DNA from: Verrucomicrobiota bacterium
GTDB taxonomy: Bacteria; Verrucomicrobiota; Verrucomicrobiia; Verrucomicrobiales; DEV007
DNA: 64,000 bases
Direction: 5' to 3'
Assembly (NCBI GenBank): GCA_003402735.1
Contig: QQNE01000002.1
Location: 1 to 64,000, forward strand
In this document: positions 1 through 8,484 of the stretch, piece by piece
How the letters are laid out: each line of letters starts with the position of its first letter
How positions within the stretch are numbered: the stretch's first letter is position 1
Program-made: the position numbers and the translations under genes
Notes under the pieces: model-generated
What the model was told of the DNA's origin: nothing
The model's database searches: none
What the model saw: only the letters and a program-made list of their open reading frames with translations

Positions 1-2
1 CC

Positions 3-1508
3 AAATACGGCCTCACCGCTCCGGTCACCCTGGAGGCGCTCAGTCTCTACACCCGATCCCTCTCCCTGCGGAATCAGCATACCCAAGCCATGGCCTACGC
101 CAACGAAATGGTCCAACGCTGGAGTTCTCTGCCGCAGGATCCTGAGACTGCCAAAGCCACGTTCGACGCGCGCCATGAGCAAATCCAAATCATCCACCGA
201 GCCGGGCGCAAGGCCGAGGCCCTTGCGGCAGCCGAGGCCCTTGCCGCCTCGACCCCCGACGACCGAAAAAGCGACGCAGGTTGGGGCCTTTTCGCCCATC
301 GCTATGCCGAAATGCTCCGTGAATCGCAACGCCACGAGGAGGCCGACCGACTCTTGGACCAAACCCTGGCCACGGCCCGACAGAATTCCAACAAAGCGTT
401 GATCAGCGTCCTCCTACAGGAGAAATCCCGGCTCCAAAGAGACTTGGGCGACCTCGAAGGCTGCACCCAGAGTCTTCTGGAAAGCCTCTCGACCAGGATC
501 TCCTACGACGGCGAGAACCATCGCAACATTCCGCCGCTTCACGTGGAAGTTTCCCGACCGCTCGATGTGCGGAACTTGAACGAAGCCGCGGTGGAGCATT
601 GCCAAAAGGCGGTGGAAATCTCGAGAAAAATCGGGCGCCAAGCCAAGCTGCTCGCCTCCATGCGCGCCTTGGCTGAAAACTTGGAGAATGCCTGTCGGTT
701 CCTCGAATCCGCCAAAGCCAACGAGGAGGCCGCCGCTCTGGGAACGGAACTGGACGAACCGCTCGGGAAACGTCTCACCGACCTCGTCTTCGCGGCCCGG
801 AACCTGTCCCGGGCCGGGCGAGATCGGGAGGCGATGGCCTTGGCCCATGAAGTTGCATTGCAATTGCCAAACCTGCCCCAGGATTCTGAGGAGAGCTTCC
901 GCCGCAAGATCATTCGGACCGCTTTGGCTTATGTCCAGGCGCGGGACAGGCTCGGTCGCAACGAACCTGTTCCCGAGGACTGGCGCCTCATGGTCTCCCA
1001 GTTGGCCGAAGCGGATCTGCAAGCGTTTGAAACCGCCCCGAAACATGAATCCCTGCCTCCGCGGGTGCGGGCGACGCTGGCCAAGCGCCGCTCCACTGGC
1101 CAAGACGCTGCGGCGAACTGGACGCCGGGCGCAGCGGATTTGCTGGCGTTCGACCGTGCGATCAACGATCGGTGGCTTGAATACGATCCGACCGGTACCC
1201 TCTTGCACTTGGCGGCTTGTTTGCGGCTCCGACAACGACCTGATTTGGCTGCCGAGATCTACCAGGAAATCATTGAAATGCCTTCCGCCGCGATCCGCAT
1301 CCCCGGACGACACACCTTGGCCAGACTGCATCAGGCGAGCTCTCTGCTCTCGATGAATCGGCTCGGAGAAGCCGGGACCCGGCTGGATGAAGTCGAGAGA
1401 CGGCTGAGTCGGGACGGCCAGGTGCTGGTCAGCCCGATTACCGTGGAATTGTTTCGAAACCTGCGGTCCCAACACGCTCTCCTCGCACAAAATTCTCGGA
1501 GGAAATGA
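3..1508 (+). CDS. TPR-like helical-repeat protein, C-terminal part (5' end outside window)
   Basis: The frame is open from base 3, so the ATG at 90 is internal and the gene begins upstream of the window. The visible ~500 residues are almost entirely amphipathic helices rich in Ala, Leu, Arg and Glu, with paired-helix segments such as EEADRLLDQTLATAR and AVEHCQKAVEISRKIGR, the pattern of tetratricopeptide repeats. No catalytic motif is visible. In PVC bacteria such repeats often form the tail of large Ser/Thr kinases or regulators, but the kinase part, if any, is not in the window, so the function is unknown. The gene ends 44 bp before the next one on the same strand, which could be co-transcribed. 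Confidence 0.7.
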   Translation, partial: KYGLTAPVTLEALSLYTRSLSLRNQHTQAMAYANEMVQRWSSLPQDPETAKATFDARHEQIQIIHRAGRKAEALAAAEALAASTPDDRKSDAGWGLFAHRYAEMLRESQRHEEADRLLDQTLATARQNSNKALISVLLQEKSRLQRDLGDLEGCTQSLLESLSTRISYDGENHRNIPPLHVEVSRPLDVRNLNEAAVEHCQKAVEISRKIGRQAKLLASMRALAENLENACRFLESAKANEEAAALGTELDEPLGKRLTDLVFAARNLSRAGRDREAMALAHEVALQLPNLPQDSEESFRRKIIRTALAYVQARDRLGRNEPVPEDWRLMVSQLAEADLQAFETAPKHESLPPRVRATLAKRRSTGQDAAANWTPGAADLLAFDRAINDRWLEYDPTGTLLHLAACLRLRQRPDLAAEIYQEIIEMPSAAIRIPGRHTLARLHQASSLLSMNRLGEAGTRLDEVERRLSRDGQVLVSPITVELFRNLRSQHALLAQNSRRK

Positions 1509-1552
1509 ACGAAAGTTTGTAACGCTGAAGGCCTCAATCGGCAATTACACGA

Positions 1553-2041
1553 TTGAAAGGAGCGCGTTACGACTTGAATGACGATTTCTACAATCTGCCC
1601 TGGCAAATGAATCCATCCGGGGACCGACCGAGCGATAGCAGCCTGTCGGCCGCCGACGTCCTGGAATCGTTGGAATGGATGCAATTCCTCGATCCCGCAG
1701 CTCACCGCGAATTCAAGAACCGGAGAAACCCGTGGCCCGCCCTGCCGGAAAACCAAGCCCCGGTCTTCCTCAGCGATTTGCTGAAATTTGGCAACGTCAA
1801 GGTGGGCCCCCAAGCTCATCTCGCGGTCAACTGGGGAGACGGCAGCGCGGTGGAATATTTCGGGCCGGACCGGGAAGCCCTCAAGGCCGATCATCTCCAC
1901 TACTTTGCCTCCAGCGGCCAATATCACGTCCTGTTGGCTGTCTGCTCGCGGAAGGTCCCGGCCAATCTGCTCCGCCTCATCGTCCAAGTGCGCTACGAAT
2001 CCGGCGAAGTGAGCGTGATGCATCCGACCGACCGGGATTGA
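1553..2041 (+). CDS. hypothetical protein with a PKD-like segment
   Basis: A 162-codon frame with no recognised family assignment. Its middle holds NWGDGSAVEYF followed ~20 residues later by FASSGQYHVLLAV, which resembles the W-x-F/W-G-D-G ... G-x-Y-x-V pattern of PKD domains (immunoglobulin-like folds usually found in surface proteins). No signal peptide is visible, so export is not supported. The start is uncertain: the track uses TTG at 1553, another TTG lies six codons later, and the first in-frame ATG is near residue 18. It lies between the TPR-like gene and opgG, all on the plus strand. Confidence 0.55.
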   Translation: MKGARYDLNDDFYNLPWQMNPSGDRPSDSSLSAADVLESLEWMQFLDPAAHREFKNRRNPWPALPENQAPVFLSDLLKFGNVKVGPQAHLAVNWGDGSAVEYFGPDREALKADHLHYFASSGQYHVLLAVCSRKVPANLLRLIVQVRYESGEVSVMHPTDRD

Positions 2042-2129
2042 CCTCCAGAATGCGGGGGATCCGAACGCTCCCTGGCAATTCCAGGTTGCCACTCTGCACT
2101 TTCTGCCTACTGCAAGGTCTCGCCTTGCG

Positions 2130-3692
2130 ATGAAACGTCTCTTCCATCTCGCCGCTTCCGTTCTTTTCCTCACCGGCATCTGCCCAATCCCGGGCCGGGC
2201 CGATGAACGCTCTCTCAATCTGCCCAGGCTCGGGACGGCCCAACCCTTCACCTTCGATCTTCTGGTGGAACGAGCCAAGCGCATGGCTTCCGCCCCCTAC
2301 GAGGATGGAGCGGCACCGCGATCCGCGGACACCCTCGAACAGATCGATTACGATGCCTTCGGAAAAATCTCGTTCCGTCCTGAACGCACCCTTCGCATCG
2401 GCAAATCCGACATCCGCCTGTTTCACCTGCAACGCTACGCCAAAAAACCGGTGGGCATCCACCTGATCCAGGACGGAGCCTCGCAGGAAGTGCTCTTCTC
2501 CCCGGAGTTCTTCAACACGCCAACCGACAGCCCCGCCAGAGACCTGCCCGAGGACATCGGGTTCGCTGGGTTCCGCGTCCTCGAAGCCGGCAAAGAAGCC
2601 GACTGGATGGCCTTCATGGGCGCGGCCTATTTCCGGACATCCGGGGAATTGAACCAGTTCGGCCTCTCCGCCCGGGCCCTGGCCGTGGGCACCGCGATGC
2701 CTGAGCCGGAGGAGTTTCCGCGTTTCACGAACTTCTATTTTGCGCCCTCCCCGACAGGTGCGTTGGTCATTCATGCCCTGATGGACAGCCCGAGCGTGAC
2801 CGGAGCGGTGCGTTTTGATGTCGCCCGTCCCGGCGGCGTGATCATGCACATCAATGCCCGTTTTTTTGCCCGCAAAGAGATGCCGCGGATGGGGCTGGCC
2901 CCGCTGACCTCCATGTTTTGGTTCTCCGAATTCAGTCGGCGCCAAGCCACCGATTGGAGGCCCGAAATTCACGATTCCGATGGGCTCGCGATCTGGACGG
3001 GAAACGGAGAACGGCTTTGGCGTCCGCTCAACAACCCGTCCCGGGTCATGACCTCCAGCTTCCTGGACCGCGATATCAAAGGGTTCGGGCTGGCCCAGCG
3101 CGACCGGGACTTTGATCATTACCAGGACGACGGTGTGTTTTACGAACGCCGCTCGACTTGCTGGGTGGAACCGCTCGGAAATTGGGGACCGGGCATGGTG
3201 CAGCTGGTGGAGATCCCCACGGATGACGAGATTTACGACAACATCGTGGCCTATTGGCTCAGCGAAAAACCGGCGCTGGCGGGTCAGGAAGTGCGCTTGG
3301 ATTATCGGCTGCATTGGGTGAAAGATGAGCCTTACCCGCCCTCCGTTGGCCGCGTCTTCTCCACCCGCACCGGAGCTGGCGGAGTTCCCGGCCAGCCGCG
3401 TCCCCCCGGGGTGGTGAAATTCGTGATCGACTTCGAGGGCCAAAACCTGGCCGACCTGGGACGGGAAGACGGGGTCGAGGCGGTGGTCTCGGCCTCTTCG
3501 GGCAAAATTTCTGGCACCTACTCCCTTCCGGTGGTGGGAACGAATCGTTGGCGCGCCGTTTTCGACTTGGCCCCGGTGTCCCTGGACCCGCTGGAGTTGC
3601 GTCTCTTTCTGAAGCGCGACGGAGTGGCGCTCACGGAGACTTGGCTCTCCCAATATCATCCGGAAAAGCTGGCGCCAACCGCCCGGAAATGA
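2130..3692 (+). CDS. opgG: OpgG/MdoG-family periplasmic glucan protein
   Basis: Predicted periplasmic protein of the MdoG/OpgG-OpgD family, which acts in synthesis or trimming of osmoregulated periplasmic beta-1,2-glucans; the family is now also known to contain beta-1,2-glucanases (GH186). The 520-residue length fits the family. A signal peptide covers about residues 1-24 (MKRLFHLAASVLFLTG..). Family signatures are visible: FDLLVERAKRMA near the N terminus, DYDAFGKISFRPERTLR, and RDFDHYQDDGVFYERR with WVEPLGNWGPGMVQLVEIP in the middle, then a C-terminal immunoglobulin-like part. No opgH glucosyltransferase is adjacent, which is unlike the enterobacterial opgGH operon. OpgG and OpgD cannot be told apart from sequence reading alone. 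Confidence 0.9.
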   Translation: MKRLFHLAASVLFLTGICPIPGRADERSLNLPRLGTAQPFTFDLLVERAKRMASAPYEDGAAPRSADTLEQIDYDAFGKISFRPERTLRIGKSDIRLFHLQRYAKKPVGIHLIQDGASQEVLFSPEFFNTPTDSPARDLPEDIGFAGFRVLEAGKEADWMAFMGAAYFRTSGELNQFGLSARALAVGTAMPEPEEFPRFTNFYFAPSPTGALVIHALMDSPSVTGAVRFDVARPGGVIMHINARFFARKEMPRMGLAPLTSMFWFSEFSRRQATDWRPEIHDSDGLAIWTGNGERLWRPLNNPSRVMTSSFLDRDIKGFGLAQRDRDFDHYQDDGVFYERRSTCWVEPLGNWGPGMVQLVEIPTDDEIYDNIVAYWLSEKPALAGQEVRLDYRLHWVKDEPYPPSVGRVFSTRTGAGGVPGQPRPPGVVKFVIDFEGQNLADLGREDGVEAVVSASSGKISGTYSLPVVGTNRWRAVFDLAPVSLDPLELRLFLKRDGVALTETWLSQYHPEKLAPTARK

Positions 3693-3699
3693 GCGGGCT

Positions 3700-4155
3700 T
3701 TACGGTTCCGCGCGGAAGTGCTGCAAGAGCCGGGGCCCCTCCACATGAATCAGATCGCTGGGGAGATTGCTCGTCAGCCGTTCCCGGAGATGTGGATCAA
3801 TTTCTTTGAGAATGGCCGCGTTGATTTCCGGCGGCGCGGCAAAACCCCAGGCTCCATGATGTTCCGTGAGCCATGAACTCATTTGCACCGCCAAATGCCG
3901 AAAAATGCGGGTCTCTTCCTCCGTCTCCATGGACATCCTCTCTCCGATCGAATTTCCCTGACCTGCTGTGCCTCCCGTCGGAAAAGCCCCCGCCTGGTCA
4001 CTGAACTTGTCCCGGTATCTCCCGTGAGCGGCATCGATCCGCACCGTTTCCAGGAGATGCACTTTGCGGCCAAATGAGGGCGTCTCTTCCAAACGGAACA
4101 ACTTCAAACAGCCGCGATCGGCCACAATCAGGAGGGAGGGGATTCGCTTCGACAC
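3700..4155 (-). CDS. Host_attach / bacterial eRF1-like (baeRF) protein
   Basis: Small protein resembling the family once named 'protein required for attachment to host cells', now viewed as bacterial relatives of the archaeo-eukaryotic release factor eRF1. It starts with a beta-strand segment PSLLIVADRGCLKLFRLE, has a glycine-rich linker, and ends with PPEINAAILKEIDPHLRERL then LPSDLI, matching the family pattern of an AAP..L..LR....V....KDL tail. The track start is TTG at 4185. GTG at 4155 is preferred because it places the first strand at the N terminus and leaves a 15-bp palindrome upstream. Divergent from ppc; tail-to-tail with opgG, 7 bp apart. The molecular role is unproven; ribosome-linked stress functions are inferred for relatives. 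Confidence 0.7.
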   Translation of the reverse strand: MSKRIPSLLIVADRGCLKLFRLEETPSFGRKVHLLETVRIDAAHGRYRDKFSDQAGAFPTGGTAGQGNSIGERMSMETEEETRIFRHLAVQMSSWLTEHHGAWGFAAPPEINAAILKEIDPHLRERLTSNLPSDLIHVEGPRLLQHFRAEP

Positions 4156-4168
4156 ACCCAGAGAGAAG

Positions 4169-4183
4169 GGCACGGACCGTGCC
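4169..4183. promoter_or_regulatory. 15-bp palindrome upstream of the baeRF-like gene
   Basis: GGCACGG-A-CCGTGCC is a perfect inverted repeat with 7-bp arms around one base, 13 bp upstream of the preferred GTG start at 4155. Its geometry fits a dimeric repressor operator or a short RNA hairpin. No known regulator motif was matched. Confidence 0.4.
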
Positions 4184-4213
4184 AACCCGGTTCCCCGAAG
4201 ACCGGAACGGCTG

Positions 4214-4261
4214 CTTGCAAACCGCCCGGGATGTTTGCAAGGTGGCGCACGAAATCGTGCG
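4214..4261. promoter_or_regulatory. two inverted repeats in the ppc 5' region
   Basis: CTTGCAAAC (4214-4222) and GTTTGCAAG (4233-4241) are perfect 9-bp arms around a 10-base spacer. Five bases later CGCACG-AAAT-CGTGCG (4246-4261) forms a second 6-bp stem. The track's ppc start (4231) lies inside the first repeat, which favours the downstream ATG at 4330 and makes this region a leader or operator. Which protein or RNA mechanism uses it is unknown. Confidence 0.45.
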
Positions 4262-4329
4262 GGAAATCAGGGGACAACCCGGCACCCTTCCTGCTACGGG
4301 GTTGCCAGCGTCCACGATTCACATTGCTC

Positions 4330-7083
4330 ATGTCCGAAGCTCCGCCTCCCAATCTTCGCGAACACGGTTTTCAAATCCTCGAGGAAGATCTGCGCTTCCT
4401 CATGAACGCGTTTGCCACCGTTTTGCAACGGCTCGGCGAACCGGGCTTGGCCGCCGCCCTGCCCTGGGTGGGGGGCGACGAATCCCGGCAACCGAATCGA
4501 TCGTTGGGCCAGGCCTACTCGATCGCCTTCCAGCTGCTCAACATCGTCGAAGAACGCGCCGCATCGCAAACCCGGCGGCTCCGCGAAAAGCTGCACGGAC
4601 CTGCCTCGGAAAAAGGGCTCTGGGCGCACAACCTCCGACGCCTCGGCGCTGCGGGCCTGGGCGAGGCAGAAATCCTCGCTGTTCTCCGAGAGGTCTGCGT
4701 CGAGCCGGTCGTCACCGCGCATCCCACCGAGGCCAAGCGAGAGACCGTTCGCGAACTGCACCGGGAAATCTACAGCTTGATGAATCGGCACGAGAATCCC
4801 GCCTACACGCCCCGGGAACTCAACCGCATCGAAAGCCAGCTGCAGACCCAATTGGAAAACCTGTGGCGCACCGGCGAGATCCAGGTGACCCGGCCGACGA
4901 TCGAAGCAGAACTGCAAAATGCCTTGTATTACCTCCGCGAGGTCTTCCCGGAAGCTCTGGCCCGCGCCCATGCCCATCTGCGCGAGGCCTGGATCGCCGC
5001 CGGTTACAATCCCGCCTCGCTCGATTCGCTTCCGCCGCTCCTTCGGTTCGGTTCCTGGATTGGCGGAGACCGGGATGGCCACCCGTTCGTCACCGCCGAC
5101 GTCACCCGGCATGCCCTTCTGGCCATGCGCAACAATGCCCTGCGCGTGCAGCGCCGCGGACTGGAATCGCTCGCGCATCATCTCCCCCTCAGCTCCCTTT
5201 TCCAGGCCACTCCCGCTCGCCTGGCCGCCCTCACCGAAAGCCTGGCGTCCTCACTGCAGGAGGAACCCCATAGCGATGTCGCCTACATCCTGCAACGCAA
5301 CCGGGAAGAACCTTGGCGCGCCGCCGTCTTCCTCATGCGGGCCAAAGTTGTCCTGGCCATCGAAAAACCGTCTTCGCCCGCCGCTTACGTCCAACCCACG
5401 GAACTCCTCGGCCACCTCGACACCCTTTCGGAAACCCTGGTGGAGGTGGGGGCCGACGCCATCGTGGACGAGCAGATCATCCCGTTGCGGCGCACCTTGT
5501 CGGCCTTCGGATTTCATTCCGCCGCGCTCGATGTCCGTCAAAACTCCGCCTTCCACGAGCGCGCCCTGGACCAGCTTCTCCGCGCCGCCGGCCTGCTCCC
5601 ATCCGGTTCCTTCGCCGACTGGAGCCCCGGGGAAAAACGCGCCCTGCTGGATCGGGAACTCCTCTCGCCACGCCCCTTCCTCGCCCCCGGCATGTCCGCG
5701 GGCGGGGACGCGGACACCGTGATCGCCTGTCATCAGGTCCTCGCCGAACATCGCAAACGGTTTGGCAGCGCCGGGCTTGGATCGCTGATCGTTTCGATGA
5801 CCCGCAGCGTCGAGGATCTCCTCGTGGTTTACCTTTTGGCCAGGGAAGCCGGGCTCATGGAGTGGGGGCCGGAAGGGCTGGTCTGTCCCGTCCCCGTGGT
5901 GCCGCTCTTCGAGACCATGGCGGACCTGGAAGCGGGCCCGGAGATCGTCGATGCCTTTCTCGCCCATCCCATCACCAAACGCAGCCTGCTCGCCTGCGCC
6001 GGAGACAATCAACCCGGCTTTCAGGTCATGGTCGGGTATTCGGATTCGAACAAGGATTGCGGGATCGTCGCCAGCCAGTGCGCCCTGCACCGGGGCCAAA
6101 CCGAGCTTGCCGCCACCATTGAAAAACACGGGGCTCGGCCCATCTTTTTTCACGGCCGGGGTGGCACCGTGGGTCGGGGAGCCGGTCCCACGCACTGGTT
6201 CATGGAAGCCTTGCCCCACGGCTCGCTCCACGGCGCCATGCGCATGACGGAGCAGGGCGAAACCATCGCGCAAAAATACGCCCACATCGGCTCTGCAGTC
6301 TACAACGCCGAACTGCTCATGGCCTCCGCGACGGCGGCCACCGCATCGCATCGCAAGACCCGATCCCAAGAGCAGCCGGACCTCGGCGGATTGCTGGAAC
6401 AGCTCGCCAACACCAGTCGGGACGCCTACCGCGCCCTGCTGCACTCCCCGGACTTCATCCATTTCTATCGCCAAGCCACGCCGATCGACGCCCTGGAAAA
6501 TGCGAGGATCGGTTCCCGTCCCGCCCGTCGCACCGGTCAAGCGTCTCTCGATGACCTTCGCGCCATTCCCTGGGTCTTCTCCTGGACACAATCCCGGTTT
6601 TATCTCCCCGGCTGGTATGGCGCCGGAAGCGCGCTGCGCGCCCTGAAGGAAAACGGTTCCAACGGATTCAACGCCCTCGGTGCCGCCCTGCCCAGTTCCC
6701 CCTTCCTGCGCTACGTCCTGACGAATATCGAAAGTTCCCTCGTCAGCGCCAACACCGACCTGATGGGAGCCTATGCCGGGTTGGTGCAGAACGAAGCCGT
6801 GCGGCATCGCTTCCTCGAGATCATCCTCGCCGAATTCGAAGAGACCCGGATCCTCATCGAAGAGCTTTTCCAGGGACCCTTTGCGGAACGCAGGCCGCGC
6901 CTCGCCTACACCCTGGAGATCCGGGAAGCACCGCTCCGGGTCTTGCACCATCAACAAGTCGCCCTCTTGCGCGACTGGCGCCAACTCCAAGCCTCCGGCC
7001 AAAACGAGGCGGCCGAGGCGCTCATCCCAGATCTTCTGATCTCCATCAACGCCATCGCTTCCGGCCTGCGGACCACCGGTTGA
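4330..7083 (+). CDS. ppc: phosphoenolpyruvate carboxylase
   Basis: Cytosolic enzyme that adds bicarbonate to phosphoenolpyruvate to give oxaloacetate, refilling the TCA cycle. All main signatures are visible: VVTAHPTEAKRE with the catalytic His near residue 131, GSWIGGDRDGHPFVT, ALDVRQNSAFHE, VGYSDSNKDCG near residue 568, and the mobile loop FHGRGGTVGRGAGPTHW near 607. The protein ends in ASGLRTTG; the canonical PEPC end is QNTG, so the C terminus is slightly divergent. Start ATG 4330 (MSEAPP..) is chosen over 4231 because the extra 33 residues are not family-like and lie across an inverted repeat. Length from 4330 is 917 residues, normal for the family. No obvious Shine-Dalgarno sequence. 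Confidence 0.96.
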   Translation: MSEAPPPNLREHGFQILEEDLRFLMNAFATVLQRLGEPGLAAALPWVGGDESRQPNRSLGQAYSIAFQLLNIVEERAASQTRRLREKLHGPASEKGLWAHNLRRLGAAGLGEAEILAVLREVCVEPVVTAHPTEAKRETVRELHREIYSLMNRHENPAYTPRELNRIESQLQTQLENLWRTGEIQVTRPTIEAELQNALYYLREVFPEALARAHAHLREAWIAAGYNPASLDSLPPLLRFGSWIGGDRDGHPFVTADVTRHALLAMRNNALRVQRRGLESLAHHLPLSSLFQATPARLAALTESLASSLQEEPHSDVAYILQRNREEPWRAAVFLMRAKVVLAIEKPSSPAAYVQPTELLGHLDTLSETLVEVGADAIVDEQIIPLRRTLSAFGFHSAALDVRQNSAFHERALDQLLRAAGLLPSGSFADWSPGEKRALLDRELLSPRPFLAPGMSAGGDADTVIACHQVLAEHRKRFGSAGLGSLIVSMTRSVEDLLVVYLLAREAGLMEWGPEGLVCPVPVVPLFETMADLEAGPEIVDAFLAHPITKRSLLACAGDNQPGFQVMVGYSDSNKDCGIVASQCALHRGQTELAATIEKHGARPIFFHGRGGTVGRGAGPTHWFMEALPHGSLHGAMRMTEQGETIAQKYAHIGSAVYNAELLMASATAATASHRKTRSQEQPDLGGLLEQLANTSRDAYRALLHSPDFIHFYRQATPIDALENARIGSRPARRTGQASLDDLRAIPWVFSWTQSRFYLPGWYGAGSALRALKENGSNGFNALGAALPSSPFLRYVLTNIESSLVSANTDLMGAYAGLVQNEAVRHRFLEIILAEFEETRILIEELFQGPFAERRPRLAYTLEIREAPLRVLHHQQVALLRDWRQLQASGQNEAAEALIPDLLISINAIASGLRTTG

Positions 7084-7089
7084 TCCCCC

Positions 7090-8484
7090 TCACCGATTCC
7101 TGCGCCTGCCCTTGCCCTGGCCCTTGCCGGGCAAATCGTCGGCCTCTCTTTGCGGAAGATACGCCGCCAGGCGGGCCTTGGTCGGGATCTGCTCGGGATG
7201 GCTTGCCAGGTTGATAGACTCGAGCGGATCCTTGCCCTGATCATAGAGTTCCTCACTGCCATCCGCATAACGAATGTAACGATAATCGCCCAGGCGGATC
7301 GCATGATTTCCCCGACCGTGCGTGGTCATGGCAGGGGCATCCCAGCTCGCGGCGGGATTCTCCAGGAGGGAGGTCATATCAAACCCCTCAAGATGAGCGG
7401 GCCGCGGCAGCCGGGCCAAGGAGACCAGTGTCGGGTAGATGTTGAGATAATCGACCGGCCACTGACAAATCCCTCCCTTTTCCGGAGTGAGGCCCGGGAC
7501 TTTCCAGATCAATACCGTGCGGGTCGGTTCCTCCCAAAGCGCGAACTTTCGCCAATGAGACTTCTCCCCCAAGCTCCAGCCGTGATCGCTCCACAGGCAG
7601 ACGATGGTATCCTGGCTCCGCTCGGAGCCCTCCACCGCTTCGAGCAGACGACCGATCTCGAAATCGCAAAAGGCGATCGTCGCCAGATAAGCCTGAACGG
7701 CTTCTTTCCATCGCCCCGAGGCAATGATTTTCGCATGATCCCCTTCCGGCCCGGCCATCTTGACCCCTGCGGGCGGCACGTCCATCAGATCGTCTTCCCG
7801 ATGCGGCGGCAGCTGAATCGAATCCAGCGGAAACGCATCAAACCACGCCTTCGGCACGCTGAAGGGCATGTGCGGCTTGACCAGACCGCACGCCACAAAA
7901 AACGGCTTGTCGCTCTCCTCCGCCATGCGCTGGATGCACCAATCCACCACGTGGTGGTCCGGCATCTCCTCATCGCGATTCGCCAACGGATAGAATTCGA
8001 TCCCTCCCACTCCGTTGTCTTTCGCTGAGGGATGACGGACCAACTTCTCTTCCCGACCACTGAAATAATCGGTCCAGTCCCCTCCCCGGTCGGCGGCTCC
8101 GTGGTAAATCTTGCCCGCGCCGTAAACCCGGTATCCGTGACGGAAAAAGTGACTGTTCAGCAGTTGGTCTTCGGGAATGCCCGGTCGCCAATTCTGCGCG
8201 TTGGTGTAACAGCCGGTCGAACTGGGACGTCTCCCTGACATCAACGCAGCACGAGATGGATTGCAGGCCGGGGCCGCGCAATAGGCATGCGCGAAGGCAA
8301 CGCTTTGCCCGGCCAATCGGTCCAGGTTCGGCGTCCGAGTTTGCGGATTGCGGCCGAGAAATCCCACCCAGTGATTCAGATCATCAATGGCGATGAACAG
8401 CACATTGGGCGCCTTCGCTTCCGCCCCGGCAACCGGGCCGAACGCAAAAAGACACGACAGGAAAAAACGGAGAGACCTCCTCAT
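7090..8484 (-). CDS. secreted type I sulfatase, iduronate-2-sulfatase-like
   Basis: Exported sulfate-ester hydrolase. A signal peptide covers residues 1-23 (RRSLRFFLSCLFAFGPVAGAEA). The metal-binding start APNVLFIAIDDLNHW and the formylglycine signature CNPSRAALMSGRRPSSTG (modified Cys at residue 74) are intact, as is the second metal motif LWSDHGWSLGEKSHWRK. The closest recognisable relatives are iduronate-2-sulfatase-type enzymes; the real substrate cannot be read. Start ATG 8484 overlaps the upstream sulfatase stop by 4 bp (ATGA), so translation is probably coupled. The C terminus is basic (GKGQGKGRRRN). No maturase (FGE or anSME) is in the window, so one must be encoded elsewhere. Confidence 0.92.
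   Translation of the reverse strand: MRRSLRFFLSCLFAFGPVAGAEAKAPNVLFIAIDDLNHWVGFLGRNPQTRTPNLDRLAGQSVAFAHAYCAAPACNPSRAALMSGRRPSSTGCYTNAQNWRPGIPEDQLLNSHFFRHGYRVYGAGKIYHGAADRGGDWTDYFSGREEKLVRHPSAKDNGVGGIEFYPLANRDEEMPDHHVVDWCIQRMAEESDKPFFVACGLVKPHMPFSVPKAWFDAFPLDSIQLPPHREDDLMDVPPAGVKMAGPEGDHAKIIASGRWKEAVQAYLATIAFCDFEIGRLLEAVEGSERSQDTIVCLWSDHGWSLGEKSHWRKFALWEEPTRTVLIWKVPGLTPEKGGICQWPVDYLNIYPTLVSLARLPRPAHLEGFDMTSLLENPAASWDAPAMTTHGRGNHAIRLGDYRYIRYADGSEELYDQGKDPLESINLASHPEQIPTKARLAAYLPQREADDLPGKGQGKGRRRNR

Noticed and set aside
1977-3746. 589-residue minus-strand frame opposite opgG
   Set aside because: Shadow of opgG: low-complexity composition and no domain or signal peptide.
5251-7002. 583-residue minus-strand frame opposite ppc
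   Set aside because: Antisense shadow of a well-conserved enzyme.
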